Assembly (NCBI GenBank): GCA_963573315.1
Contig: OY752141.1
Span: 1,364,001-1,428,000, forward strand
Origin: Entomortierella parvispora
Lineage: Eukaryota; Mortierellomycota; Mortierellomycetes; Mortierellales; Mortierellaceae
Direction of reading: 5' to 3'
Length of the DNA stretch: 64,000 bases
The notes beneath the pieces are model-generated. The model was not told where the DNA came from. It did no database searches and was given only the letters and a program-made list of their open reading frames with translations. Both the position numbers and the translations under genes were made by a program. Positions 35,491 to 47,569 of this stretch are shown here, piece after piece; position 1 is the stretch's first letter, and each line of letters starts with the position of its first letter.

Positions 35491-37658
35491 ATGGCCTCCT
35501 CTGTGCGCTTGATCCGCCCGGCCAGCTCCCTGGCAAGGCAGTCCAGTCATCATCCCCTCCCTGCTCTTCATCATTCCTTACCAGCGACCCTGCTGCCCAT
35601 TCGAAGAACCTTTGCCTCAACGGCCATCATCAAGGACAAGAGCAGCGACAGTGGTGTCGCCAACAATAATTACAGCAGTAGCACTACCAGCAACAAAAAC
35701 GGAAGCGACACTGACCCCGTCAAGGCAAAAGGCATTCTCTCCTCTGCCGAAGCCGAGTCGGCCGAGGCTGCAGCAGCAGCGGAGCGGCAACGGGTCATTG
35801 CCCAGGACGCGACCCTCAAGGAAATCCTTGAAAGCGCAGCCGCCGAGAAAAAGAAACTGGAGGAAGAACTGGTGCGTAAACAGCGACTCGCTGCTGAACA
35901 GGAGCAAAGACGACAGGCAGCTTTGAAGGAGGCCGCAGAGGCCGCTCAGAAGGCCGAGGCCGAGGCCATTGCCAGGGCAAAGGCAGTCGCGGAGGCAGAG
36001 AAGAAAAAATCCCAACAAGGGGCTACCGACATTTCTGTCGGGTCCAGCCAAGGATCGACTGTAACCAACAGTGTATCAGAGTCAACTCTCGGGTCAGGAA
36101 CGGCTGCAGAAAGATTGGAGCAAAGTCTAGCTTCCGTCTCTTCCAAAGACTCTACAAAAAACACGTCGTCAGCAACAACCAACTCGACCCCATCAGCATC
36201 CTCGCCAGCGAACTCCAATGCTAAGGGGGCAGCGATAGAGTACTCATCTACATCTTCTCAAAGAGACAATGAATTTATTGACGACCCATTGGAACCCTTC
36301 AGAGCTAGACTCCTCCCTTATAAGAAATCATTGGCGTCCTCGACGGAATACATTCGATCCTCGCTCCCGGACAGTCTGCGGCAACTTCAAGAGTCGGTCA
36401 AGAGAAAGGATTACAGGGACCTGATCTCGCAATTATCAGAGCACCTGAACAACTTCACAGGATATACCGCAATCAACGACCTGAAGTCAAAAGTTATCGC
36501 CTACGGTAAAGAGCTGCATTGATTTGTAGGAAATAATTGATAAGCACCAAGCTCTGATATACTGACCACATATGCACAGGCGATAGTCTGGACAAGGCGC
36601 GCATCTCATTACTTCAGTCCAAACAAGCCTACGAGGATGCGATTGGAACTCGGTCAGATACCCAAAAGGCGATTAACGATCTTCTTCAACGGAAACATCT
36701 CTGGTCTCCTGACGACGTGATCCGGTTCACTGACTTGTACCGATCGGAACATGCAAATGAGCAAGCAGAGCTAAAGACAAAGAATGAGTACAAGCAAGCA
36801 GAAGCCAACGTCGAGGAAAAGTCAAGAAGACTGACACGTGTTATCATGGAGCGTTATCATGAGGAACAGGTGTGGTCTGACAAGATTCGAGCGGCAAGCA
36901 CTTACGGAACTTGGGGTCTTGTCGGCGTGAACGTGATGGCGTTCCTGATTGTTCAGGCCTTTGTGGAGCCAAGGCGGAGGAGAAAGCAGGTAGAGCGATA
37001 CGAGGAGCTGGTCGAGGATTTGACGGAGAGAGGTATTTTACCCGACAAAACCGTCATGGATTCTGCTTCCATCCAGGGTGCAACTAATCCCGCTGTCGCT
37101 AATGGTACCAGAGAAATCCCCGGCACTGCCTCGCCAATCGCCACTTCAACTGACAAAAATAGCAGCGTCGGTGCTGTTGCAATCGGCGGCGCCTTACTCG
37201 GTGGAGAAGACGTCTTGCTAAAGATGATTGAGAGTGCCGAACGCCAAGAAGAGCGGTTGGGACGCATGGAGGCTATATTGATAAAGTCGTCATTTCAGGA
37301 AGGCCCCGATGGCAACAGCAACCCCGCCGCGATGCCAACTTCGACCCCTTCATACGTTGTTGCAGAAGATGGCACAATTTTGTTTATTCCTGAGAGCGAG
37401 GAGGAAGAGAACTTCGCTACTGAAGGATTTGTACTGGATGGGGATGAGCGGGTTGTCTTTGGCGCACTGAGTGGTGGATCAGTCTCGAGCGGGATCGTCG
37501 AGGACAAGGGTAGATTCAGGACGGATAACAGGATTAAGCGTATGCTCACAGATGGCGGGCAGGAAGTTTTGGCAACGCGCAGGGATTTCTTGATTAGTGG
37601 ACTAGGTGGAGCTATCATTGGGGGGTTGGTGACGGTCGCTGTGATGATGTACCGGTAG
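35491..37658 (+). CDS. MDM33: Mitochondrial inner-membrane protein MDM33/SHE9
   Basis: About 697 residues from exons 35491-36505 and 36580-37658 (2,094 nt, frame closed). The N-terminus is a presequence (basic, Ser-rich, no acids; RRTFASTA near residues 38-45). A low-complexity Ser/Asn segment follows, then a long Ala/Glu/Lys coiled coil (about residues 90-170), then a second helical domain. The family signature is strong: RYHEEQVWSDKIR, STYGTWGLVGVNV and a transmembrane segment at about residues 447-466, followed by VEPRRRRKQVE. A second hydrophobic stretch closes the C-terminus (GGAIIGGLVTVAVMMY). In yeast the protein controls inner-membrane fission and mitochondrial shape. It is longer than the yeast protein, mainly in the N-terminal coiled coil. 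The start is the ATG giving the presequence; an upstream in-frame ATG at 35326 has a less suitable N-terminus. Confidence 0.9.
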
Positions 37659-37858
37659 ATATTAGACGCATTCTCTCATTCTAATGTATTTGCATTACGA
37701 TAAACAACCTGCAACTCGTGTCCATATTATTATTCTGAACCTTGGGAGATAAATTGCTTCTGTTGTGATAGATAGACTTTTGTAGCTCAACCGAAAAATT
37801 ACGCGAGTAGAATGTAATGTTCTGAAGTTGCATGTCCAAGAGGAGGCTGAACTTCTCA

Positions 37859-40792
37859 CTATCCCATCATGATGCCCTTCATGCTCAAGGTAAGAGTTGG
37901 ATTAGACTTGCGTGCCTCCAAGAGCGCCTGAGCTCCTTTCTTTCTAACCATGTTGTGCGACAAGTTCAGTGTGGTCAGAGACGAATTGATCTTGATTGCC
38001 TCGGAAAGCGCCAAAGCCCCATCCTCTTTGATCGCGTTCGACGTCAAGTCCAGGGTAGTCAAGGTTGAGTTGATCTTGAGGGCCTCGGACAAAAGCAGCA
38101 CCTCTTTATCCCCAATCCAAAGTCCCTCCAAGCCCAAGAAAATAAGCGTTGAGTTTGTCTTGAGTGCCTTGGATAGCACCTGGACACCTTTCTCTTCGAT
38201 CGTGTTACGCGACAAGGTCAAAGAGGTCAGGGTCGAGTTAGTCTTGAGTAGTTCGAATATCGCTTGAGTTCCTTTCTCTCCAATCGCATTATTTGTCAAG
38301 TCCACCATCGACAGAGTCCTGTTAATCTTGAGCAGCTCGATCAATATTAGAGCCCCTTTATCTTTGATTGAGTTGGATCCCAGGTTCAAGGTCGTCAAGG
38401 TCGTGTTAAACCTAAGTGTCTCAAACAGCGCCTGCGCACCCTTCTCTCCAATCGAGCTTGAGCCCAAGTTTAGCGTGGTCAGGGTCGAGTTGGTCTTGAG
38501 CATCTCGGATATCGTTTGAGCTCCCTTGTCCCCTATAGTATTTGACCCCAAGTCCAGGAATCTCAGAGTCGAGTTGATCTTGAGCGCCTCAGAAATCGCC
38601 TGAACTCCTTTGTCCCCGATCCCGTCATAGCATAGGCTCAAGGTGGTCAGATTCGGATCAGTCGTAAGAGCTTCGGACAGGGCCTGAACTCCATTATCAC
38701 CGATTGAAGTGTATGACAAGTCCAAGACGGTAAAGGGCCATTTGGTCTCAAGCGCTTCAAACAACGCCTGAGCTCCTTTCACCTCAGTTGATTTTTCCGA
38801 TAGGAGCAAAGAGACCCGGGTATGACCAGTGTTGACAGTTTCGGCTAACGTCCTAACGTACATCGTATCCAACGATACAAGAATTATCTCGTAGGTCAAC
38901 CGGCGAAGGTGAGGTGGCTTTTTCGGAGCGAAATTGGAAACTCTGAGAACGTCCTTTGGAAGAATAATATGGATCGATGTCAAATTGATAGGCTCCAGTA
39001 ACCGATGGAGCACATCGTAGCGTGCGGAGACCGACAATCGTTGGATCACGAGGTTTGGTCGAAACTGCCTGAGATCAACATGAAGGGTCGACACCAAGGA
39101 TATTTTGACGGCATCCTGTAAAGCTTCGATATCTTTCCTAGTACATTCCCACTTCAAACACACGATGAGTTCCAAGACACCCCTGGCTTTGCGGAGGGCA
39201 TCATAGAATTCACTCGCAGCGAAACTTGACGTCAAGGCAATATCAATCTTCCCCAATTGCTCATCAAAGGTTCCTCCCACAAGAGTGACCACATCACGCA
39301 GCTTTTGGGTGTGCGCCTCTTGGTAGCCAGCCCGATAGTGGTCGCGGCAGACCCATTTGACGTGGCCATCTGAGGTCGTCATTCGATAGAGGTTCCCAAG
39401 AACATTGTCTTTGTTTGATGTCTTTAAGAAGGATCTAAGCTGGCGTAGCTCCACACCTTCAAGACCTTCGACACAGCTCAAGTAGTTTGCTAGGTTTTGA
39501 TGCACCACTGATGCGCGCTGGTCCGTGTTGTCCATGACTCCTAGAGACGATTCCTGAAGTCTCTCCATCTGTCTGTCGATACATTGGAGCGAATAGTCGA
39601 TCTTTGAAGATACGGTCGCAACATTCTGTTGGACTGAGTCCACCAGTTCAACCACTTTAAGGTTGGCCAAAGCAGGTACAACATGACCTGCAATGATTGT
39701 CCCGAGCTTGATCATCTCAAGCATCAACAAGAGAAACGGGCCGTACTTCCTGAAGAGCTCGGTCGGCTCTCGGACGGGATATCCTTCATGCTTCGCCAAG
39801 TGGATATGATGGGGGATCTTACTTCCTGTTGCCTGGGTATGTTCGCCGCACTCACAGATGAAGTACAGACGAAATTTTGTTCTTAGCCAATTGGCAGGGT
39901 CAAACTTGGTCGGTTCCTCCGGCAAGACAATAAACAACCGAGGGATGGGATACTCGGCCAGCCCTATCTGCTGCGTTAGGATGGCCTCGGTCTTGCTCTG
40001 GATCAGGATCAATCGGTCATTCATCTGTTTTTGCAGGTCCAACACCTCCCGGGCGATGTTCTGCGTCATGGCACCTTGGCTGTGGATTACATCCAGTTTG
40101 TAATTCACAGTATTTTCAAATCCAAGACTGATTGGAACTGGCGTCAGTTTTGAGCGGATGAGCGATGAGAGCTCCTCAGAGCTCATTGGCGTCCCAGACT
40201 GGTTAGCCAGCTGGACAGCCATGTTCACAGCATTGAGCTGGTCCTGGATATGGGCCGTATTTGCTCTGGTCAAGGTCGCATGTCGTGGCTCGGTTGATAG
40301 TGGGATATCGATGGGCTCTTGGGCAACAGCGAGGTCTGAAATTGTCTCGGAGAATAAGGCGGTGGGATACGATGGTGGGTCCACGTTATTCGTTGGAGGA
40401 AGATAGAGAGCACAATCTGAGGGTCTAGTGGAGTTCGAGTCCAAAGTCGATGAAGGGTAGTCTGTGGGATGATGCTCTGACAATACAAGATCCAAGACGT
40501 CATCTGGAAAGTGCTGAATTCGATGCGGCACATATCTAGAAAGAGAACAACAGTTACTTTTTGAACGTCCTCTTATGGACGTTATGCCTTTTTTTTTTAA
40601 TTTTCTTTACCTGACGCCATTTGGGTCCCTCAAGATGTTTATAACAACATCGCCATTCTTGACAACTCGAACTCTAGCAAATACTTGTTCGATGTTCTCC
40701 CAGAAAATCACGTTTTGCCCATGGATTGTATCGACGCTGATTTTTTCGATGCCAGCTGAACCGGAAACGCGAAACGCTTGAGTGTGATTCAT
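37859..40792 (-). CDS. Leucine-rich-repeat (RNase-inhibitor type) protein, NLR-like layout without recognisable NTPase
   Basis: About 952 residues from exons 40792-40611 and 40535-37859. The N-terminal exon (SVDTIHGQNVIFWENIEQVF, VVKNGDVVINILRDPNG) continues as VPHRIQHFPDDVLDLVLS, a leader I recall as common in large Mortierella protein families. The middle (about residues 160-640) is mostly helical, with predicted coiled-coil stretches, and shows no Walker A or B motif. Residues about 650-935 carry ten or eleven 28-residue repeats (LTTLNLGSNSIGDKGAQALS type), the pattern of NLRC/RNase-inhibitor LRRs. Intracellular recognition or scaffolding is plausible, but function is unknown. There is no transmembrane segment or signal peptide. 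Confidence 0.82.
37950..38760 (-). repeat. 84-bp coding repeat array (LRR units)
   Basis: About ten 84-bp units, each encoding one 28-residue LRR. Conserved Asn at the end of the beta-strand (LxLxxNxI) and the GAQALSEALKTNST helix recur in almost every unit. DNA similarity between units is high enough for unequal exchange to change repeat number. Confidence 0.7.
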
Positions 40793-41335
40793 AGATGTCT
40801 TCACTGTTGGTAAGTGAGGCAAGGTGGAAGTGGGTGCGGATGATGGGTGAAAGGCAAAGAGGACAAGGAATTGGAAAGAGAGCAAAAAATGAAGGCGAGG
40901 ACCTTTCTGGAGTACGTTGCTTTCCTCTGTGCAACGACATGCACACACTCAAAATAGACAGGCCTGGAGCATTATTCTCTCGTTGGGTGTTGATCGACTC
41001 TAAAGGTCGATGTTCTTGACAGCGCCACAAAAGTCGCTCTCGACTTGTCACAGCCACTGCACCGCCTCATCTCAAATGTTCCCTCCTTGAGGACTGAGGT
41101 TATTGGCACTTCTCGATCCTGATCTCGCGACTATATCATCGCATTCAGAGAACATTCCTGTGTTATATTGCATTCGGAGCGAGCAAAAGGTGTCCTAGTG
41201 CCGAGACGTGTTTTCAGATCATTTTGTGCTGGCGGCGGAAATTGATGGTCCGGTCATTTCTTACCCTTAATTAAGAGAGTACATATTTTTGTCGGCAGTC
41301 CAGATCACTGGTACCTCCTCTTTGAATCATACAAT
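40793..41335. other. Divergent promoter region between the LRR gene and RPS25
   Basis: Contains the start regions of both genes. No further gene is supported. Confidence 0.45.
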
Positions 41336-42602
41336 ATGGTGCGTTAGCAGTGCCGGCATCCATCGTCTTGGGATCCATCCATCCATCCATCTGCAACCAT
41401 CGACGACAGGACCCATCACTTGCGACATCGACTGCACATGGCACAAAGGAATGCTGGACGAATAACAAATAGTCTTCCACAAAAGATCACCATCATCACC
41501 GACCCAATACTCCCGCTTGTCCTTTATGGGGCCAAGACGACCTGCATCTGAACGATGTGCACGTGCAATTTCAGCATACTCAGGACAAGGCGCTTGGGAG
41601 CAGAAGGACATTCAGGACTACATCAACCTTGACACCATTGCATCACAATCCAAGGATCCATCTTGTCTCAACATCTGTACAAACGATGGAGTGTGAAAAG
41701 TTGACTGTGATTCTGATCGCTTCGAACTACAAAAGACAAGGCGGACAGCAATGGCGACCAGAAGCAGCTCAGATGACTTGCATATCAATATGGACTCGAA
41801 CACATCTAATCATTGAGAGATCTCCATTGTACTTTGATGCAAGCAGCTTCTAATCTATTTTTTTTCTTTCTCTTTTATCTTTTTGTAATACAGGCCAAAA
41901 AGGACGTTGCTGCTAAGCCCACGTCATCCTCGGGTGGCAAAGCCAAGAAGAAGGTACATTAGATTGCCTCTTTCATGATAATGCTATTTTTCAGGACTGC
42001 AGGACCGTCAACAATCGAGGAGCGACCTCGCGAGCTGGATACTTGCAAATCAAGGAAGATGAAGGAGCATTTGCAAGGGATCTCTACCAGAGAACCCAGG
42101 ATTTCGTTTTGGTGATCATAGGACTGTCAAAATCACGCTGAAAGGAGCAAATCATCGACTGGAGCATTTCGGGAGAGAGTAGCCATCGACCCGGATGTCG
42201 TATCTGAACAATTTACCCGCAGCAGGACTGCGTCCTCTTTACTTTGAGGTCTCTTGAAACTATTTCTAACTGCATTCTATCATGGGATTCTCTAACTATC
42301 AACAGAAATGGTCCAAGGGAAAGGTTAAGGATAAGGCCAACAACGCCGTCGTCCTCGACAAGACCACCTACGACAAGCTCATGAAGGAGGTCCCCACCTA
42401 CAAGTTGGTTTCTCCCTCCGTCTTGGTTGATCGTCTCCGCATCAACGGCTCCCTTGCCCGCTTCGCTATCCGCGAGTTGGCTGCCCAGGGTGTCATTGTC
42501 CCCGTCTCCACCCACGGTGCCCAGTGGATCTACACCCGTGCCACCGGTGTTGAGGAGGAGGTCAAGAAGGCCCCCAAGAAGGAGGTTGCCGATGAGGAAT
42601 AA
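41336..42602 (+). CDS. RPS25: 40S ribosomal protein eS25
   Basis: Component of the small ribosomal subunit, about 119 residues. The coding body is in exons 41894-41953 ([20 protein letters not shown]) and 42306-42602 (starting [18 protein letters not shown]). It matches eS25 along its length, including the winged-helix core with [18 protein letters not shown] and GAQWIYTR. The acceptor before 41894 leaves no ATG in that exon. The best initiator is the ATG at 41336-41338, directly followed by a GTGCGT donor, so the first coding exon would be the start codon alone with a 555-nt intron. That junction is inferred; the rest is firm. Introns right after ATG are common in ribosomal-protein genes. 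Confidence 0.88.
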
Positions 42603-42951
42603 ATCTTTTTTTTTTTCGCCCCTTTGAATTCAAACTGTACAGTACTTTTTACTGGGTTTTGAGGTTGCACTGCACGACTCTTGAAGTTTAGACCAACACA
42701 AATACCGTTTCGCGTTGCATCGTTGAGCCTGTTGGCCCATGCCAGCTAGGTCTACTGCGTGGAGTGGAAGGCAGTCATGGAAGTCGGATCGCTCGCACAT
42801 GCTGCCTCTTGAGGTAAACAACATTTCTGCAGAGAAAAAAAGACAGTCCTCAAAAAAAAAGAAAAAAAGAAAAAGAAACAAAAGACCATCGCCGCATTCG
42901 CATCAATTTCACTTCTCTCTCACCCTCCTCGCCATCACAATCCATATTCAA
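42603..42951. other. Intergenic region between RPS25 and NOP56
   Basis: RPS25 3' end and NOP56 promoter/leader. It has an A-rich tract near 42,834-42,882 followed by a C/T-rich leader (TTCTCTCTCACCCTCC). No gene. Confidence 0.45.
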
Positions 42952-44990
42952 ATGGTAATGCATCCGCCCGCCTCCTCTGTCCCTTGAGAACTCTTTGTGG
43001 GCTGACAGGCCCCAGACCGTCTTCAAGACATCTCATTCTGTTTCCTCAATGGGAAAATGATTCACCCTCAACACACGGTCAACTTCTTTCTTCTTTCTGC
43101 CCTCCAGCCATGGACCAACACGAGTGACCAAAGTGCACAACGACTAATCCATCAATGCCATCGCTGGTTTTTAGGTCAACTACTTCTTGTACGAGAGCTC
43201 CTCCGGGTATGCTCTCTTTGAGCGTTTGGAATCGGAAGAGATTGGTTCCAAGCTCGCCGATGTCTGCGATGCTGCCACTGATCTCACAAAGTTTGGCAAG
43301 ATGGTCAAGCTCAAGTCTTTTGCTCCCTTCAAGAGCGCCGCTCACGCCTTGGAGAACATGAACGACGTTTCTGAAGGTATAGAATCTCTCTTTTCTCGCC
43401 AAGCTACCTGGGATCAATATGTCGACGTTCTTCATTTTACTCACCTGTATATTCTCTCTCATATTGGACTTTGTTTGCTTCCCGTTAACCTTCGACGCTG
43501 TTATCTCAACCTGAACTTTACCAATTGCTCGCTCTGTCACGACTTCAAAAAAATCCCATCAACAATCATGTGGACAACTCGACGTTTTTTAACTGCACCT
43601 CTACTTGGAATCTCGCCGATGATCAGGTATCATGAACGACCACTTGAAGGCTTTCTTGGAGATGAACCTCCCCAAGCCCGGCAAGAAGTCCAAGGTTGTT
43701 TTGGGTGTCACTGAGAAGTCTCTTGCTGGATCCATCAAGGATGGTCTCGGATACGATGTTGATGCCAGCGAGATCGTTTTGGATCTTGTCCGTGGTGTCC
43801 GTTTGTTCGGCGACAAGTTGTTGAAGCAGCTCAAGGAGGGCGATCTCGAGCGTGCTCAGCTCGGTTTGGGTCACAGTTACTCTCGTGGTAAGGTGAAGTT
43901 CAACGTTCACCGTTCCGACAACATGATCATGCAGGCCATTGCTCTCTTGGATCAGATGGACAAGGATGTCAACACCTTCGCCATGCGCATCAGGTAAACT
44001 TTTTTATACATATTTTTTTGTCGTGTTCTGTATTGTAAAAAGATTCATGCTTTTATACTAATCACTCCATTGCGAACAATTGAATCCTCTCAAAAAAAAA
44101 ACAGAGAGTGGTACTCGTGGCACTTCCCCGAGCTCGTCAAGATTGTCAACGACAACTACAAGTTTGCCAAGCTTGCTCAGCTCATCAAGAACAAGAGCGA
44201 CTTGTCCGAGAGCAAGTTGGAGGCTTTGGAGGAGATCACTGGTGATGCCACCCAGGCTCAGCAGATCATTGACGCTGCCCGCGCTTCCATGGGTACTGAT
44301 ATCTCTGAGATTGATATGATCAACATTGAGAACTTTGCCAAGCGTGTCATCGACCTTTCCGACTACAGAAAGAAGTTGCACGAGTACTTGATCTCCAAGA
44401 TGAACAACGTTGCCCCCAACTTGTCCGCCTTGATCGGCGAGATGGTCGGTGCTCGTTTGATCTCCCACGCCGGTTCCTTGACCAACCTCTCCAAATATCC
44501 CGCTTCGACTGTCCAGATTCTCGGTGCTGAGAAGGCTCTTTTCCGTGCCTTGAAGACCAAGGGTAACACCCCCAAGTACGGTTTGATCTACCACTCTTCT
44601 TTCATTGGCCGTGCTGGTGCCAAGAACAAGGGTCGTATCTCTCGTTTCGTCGCCAACAAGTGCTCGATTGCTTCCCGTATCGATTGCTTCAGTGAATTGC
44701 CCACCACCAAGTTTGGTGAGGCTATGAAGCAGCAGGTTGAGGAGCGTCTCGAGTTCTACGAGACTGGCGCCACCCCCACCAAGAACGCCGATACGATGAA
44801 GAAGGTCATTGATGGCTTGAAGGATGCCGCTGGCGAGGATGAGGAGCCATCTCCCAAGAGCAAAAAGAGAAAGGTCGAGGAGGAGGAGACACCCGCCAAG
44901 AAGAGCAAGAAGGACAAGTCTTCAGAGAAGGAGGACAAGAAGGAAAAGAAGCAGAAGAAGGAGAAGAAGGAGAAGAAGTCCAAGAAGTAG
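42952..44990 (+). CDS. NOP56: Box C/D snoRNP core protein Nop56
   Basis: About 485 residues from exons 42952-42954, 43175-43376, 43627-43993 and 44105-44990 (1,458 nt). The first coding exon is only the ATG. The order is an N-terminal NOP5NT domain ([40 protein letters not shown]), a coiled coil ([31 protein letters not shown]), then the Nop domain with [20 protein letters not shown] and [20 protein letters not shown]. It ends in a KKE/KKD-rich nucleolar tail from about residue 425. In the nucleolus it works with Nop58, fibrillarin and Snu13 in 2'-O-methylation of r[13 protein letters not shown] and the [18 protein letters not shown] segment favour Nop56 over Nop58. Confidence 0.95.
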
Positions 44991-45127
44991 ATCACCTTTT
45001 GCTTCACTCCCCGTCTCTCTCTGTATACACCAGCTTGTTTTTCTTTATTCATTTTACTTTCATTTTTATTAAACCATTTCGCATGAAAAAAAAACCCCCC
45101 CTTGCTGTCGCTCAAGAGTTGCCAATG

Positions 45128-45431
45128 CTGTCAATGTAGTCTCGCAACCAGACCTTCAGTTTGTACGTGATATGAATTCCATTCGGCTCTACTCAACTGA
45201 AGGTCTGGGTCACAATCTTGACATTTTGGCACAGATGGTCGTAAAAAATATAAAAGGAAGGTGCACTAAAGCTATGCAATGGGTATCTTGCCCACTGAAA
45301 AATTTGGTTGCGCAACATGAAAGCATGCCAATTTTCGTTTGTGCTCCATGCAAAACAAGTACAGTTGAGTAGAGCCGAATGGAATTCATATCACGTACAA
45401 ACTGAAGGTCTTTGCGAGACTACTGTCAATG
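45128..45431. mobile_element. 286-bp MITE with about 60-bp terminal inverted repeats and 9-bp target duplication
   Basis: The element itself is 45,137-45,422. Its left end (TAGTCTCGCAACCAGACCTT...) and right end (reverse complement TAGTCTCGCAAAGACCTTCA...) pair over about 60 bases with one 2-base indel. The 9-bp sequence CTGTCAATG lies immediately outside both ends (45,128-45,136 and 45,423-45,431). Long inverted repeats with 9-bp target duplications are typical of Mutator-like (MULE) elements. The interior of about 160 bp has no coding capacity. Confidence 0.9.
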
Positions 45432-45560
45432 GTGCAAGTTATTAAGGGTGTACCAGTGCTGATTTGGTGGCAACGAACATGTTCTGCCTCGCCTCCATGC
45501 AATGCTGTGCATTCCAGTCCTCTCCTCCTGTCGCACGAAAAAGAAAGATACCCCATCGAC

Positions 45561-46945
45561 ATGCCTCCGACTCGGCCGACATTCAGAGAGACCAGAAAGC
45601 CTACAACGCGCCATGACGACTCTGGCATCATTTACAGAGACATTGCTTTTGTTCCCAGTGGCTCTCTTGCCATGAAACAAACTGGCCCAAATACGAACAA
45701 AGAACTCACTGCCGAACAACAAGCAACTGAAGCTGCAAGTGTAAGCCAGGTACGTGTAACCTCGTAGTCGCAAGTCTTTCTAACCCTTTCTACTTTTCAC
45801 CTCATAAAAAACTACGGCAACCCTGAGGTCCTAACCTTTTTTTTTATCTATTGATGATTAGATCTACAGGTCTGCGCTATCAATACCCTCCAAGAAAACA
45901 GCGCCAACGATAAAGAAGCGGTCAATCACAGGGAGCTCTAAATTATCAAGGACTTTAACGACAAAAGTAGAGATCGCTCCGGACTCTGGCCTTTCAATAT
46001 CGCAGCCAACAGGAACTGACATAATGTCAATAGCACGGAAATCAAGAGCAGGAGGCACATTGGACAAAAGCAAGACTGGGATTGACGAGACAATTCGCAG
46101 GAATTGGCAAAGTTCACTCCTTATAGAGTCGTCAGAGGGGGGAAGCGACCGTGATATCATCAAGGCTTCGGAAAACAGCATGGAGGATGCAGTCCCGGCA
46201 GCGTTCCTTACACAGCTACCTACCCCGTCCTTAACAACCGAGATATCCAAGAGAGTCGTGGCTCCTGGCTATATCCTTTGTGAACCCTGTCAGATGGAGG
46301 TTCGAGAGACTGACTGGGAGCGTCATCAGAGTGGGACCGCTCACTTGATGTCGAAGGAGTCTCCCATTCAACCCCTGGATAGACTGAAGCTTGGACATGT
46401 AAGATACATCATCCTATGCCACTCAATTTTTGGAGGATATTAGCAACCATCTTCATGAGATGAAAGTGGCCCATATTTGCCTTACGCTGACTGTTAATGT
46501 TGTTTTGGTAAAATTCTTCTATTAGGAGAACAAGGGCTTCAGGATGCTGATCAACAGTGGATGGGATTACGACAAAGGTCTGGGCGTGCAAGGACAAGGA
46601 GCGCGTCATCCGGTAGCAACCCGACTGAAGCATGACCGATTAGCGTTGGGAGCATCTGGGACAAGCAAAAAGGTTATTACCCACACCATTGAAGAGATTG
46701 AAGCGAGTCGGACCAAGACCAACGCCACCAGGGTAAACAACTGGAATGTGTCTTGTTTTTGGAACTGTTGAACATCTTCAATTACAGCGACTCGGCCTCC
46801 TAAAACGCTGTGGTTTTTTTTTTTGTATGTGTGTGTTGTCAACTAGTCTACGAGACGGGTCCCACTGAGCGCGGAGGATTATCGCCGCAAGGCTGCTAAA
46901 GACAACAAGGACAGAGTCAATCTTATGGCGTATATGAAGGCGTAA
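45561..46945 (+). CDS. G-patch and C2H2-type zinc-finger protein (GPANK1-like, no ankyrin repeats)
   Basis: About 343 residues from exons 45561-45749, 45862-46398, 46526-46732 and 46847-46945 (1,032 nt, all introns phase 0). A disordered N-terminal half is followed by a zinc-finger-like CEPCQMEVRETDWERHQSGT with His ligands at about 218 and 224. A G-patch follows directly, from about residue 243 (GFRMLINSGWDYDKGLGVQG, then GARHPVATRLKHDRLALGA). A short basic tail (LSAEDYRRKAAKDNKD) closes it. G-patch proteins bind RNA or activate DEAH helicases. The finger plus G-patch order is like the C-terminal half of animal GPANK1; the ankyrin repeats of that protein are absent. Likely nuclear. Confidence 0.82.
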
Positions 46946-47569
46946 ATCGAAAACCACAGCGCAAAAAACACTACAAGTTTAGTAATAATTAGGCCCTTGT
47001 CGGAAAGATCACCTTGATTATCTCCAGCCAGACTCATAATCCTAGTTCGCCCTTTGGGATCAGATAAAAAAAAGCTGAAAACCTCTGGCCTCTGGGACAA
47101 CACACTGTGTAAACCACATGCGAGCGGGAGCATCAATGTCCAGCTGGCCCAGGCCCTTCTGAGTGGCCACAAACAAGACCTGGCCGGGCACCTTACTCAG
47201 GGCGGTGTTAAAGCTGAATCTCGGACGGTTTCGGTTTCTGCTATTCACAGCTTCTCATCTAGACGGGAAAAGTCCACCGCACCATTTCGCGCCTGCTGGC
47301 TCACTGCTTTGATGACATGACACCATGTTTCTGTTTGCCAATTCTCTGGGGGGGAGTCGGCCTGTCAATATCGAGTCAAGGCTTTGTCGTCAAGATCAAA
47401 AAATGTTGCAATGTTTATTATGTCTTGTTACGGTTCCCACCTATGCAACAAGGCGCGCGCCTTGTTGTGGTATGAGCGATGTAAAGGAAGAAGGAGCGAC
47501 GGAGACAGAGAGGACAATAAGAAGGAGTGGGGTGTACACATTCTTGGGGATGTAAAAGATATTGCTAGC
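46946..47569. other. Convergent intergenic region
   Basis: 3' flanks of the G-patch gene and the GPI-protein gene. Open frames here are short and unlike any family. Nothing else is seen. Confidence 0.5.

Noticed and set aside
41954-43626. Box C/D snoRNAs in RPS25 and NOP56 introns
   Set aside because: These are likely hosts, so I searched for RTGATGA followed by CTGA at 60-120 nt. Only weak or wrongly spaced matches occur (for example GTGATCA with CTGA 30 nt later).
45172-45372. 66-codon ORF inside the MITE
   Set aside because: It starts in one inverted repeat and ends in the other. It is a by-product of the repeat sequence with no protein similarity.
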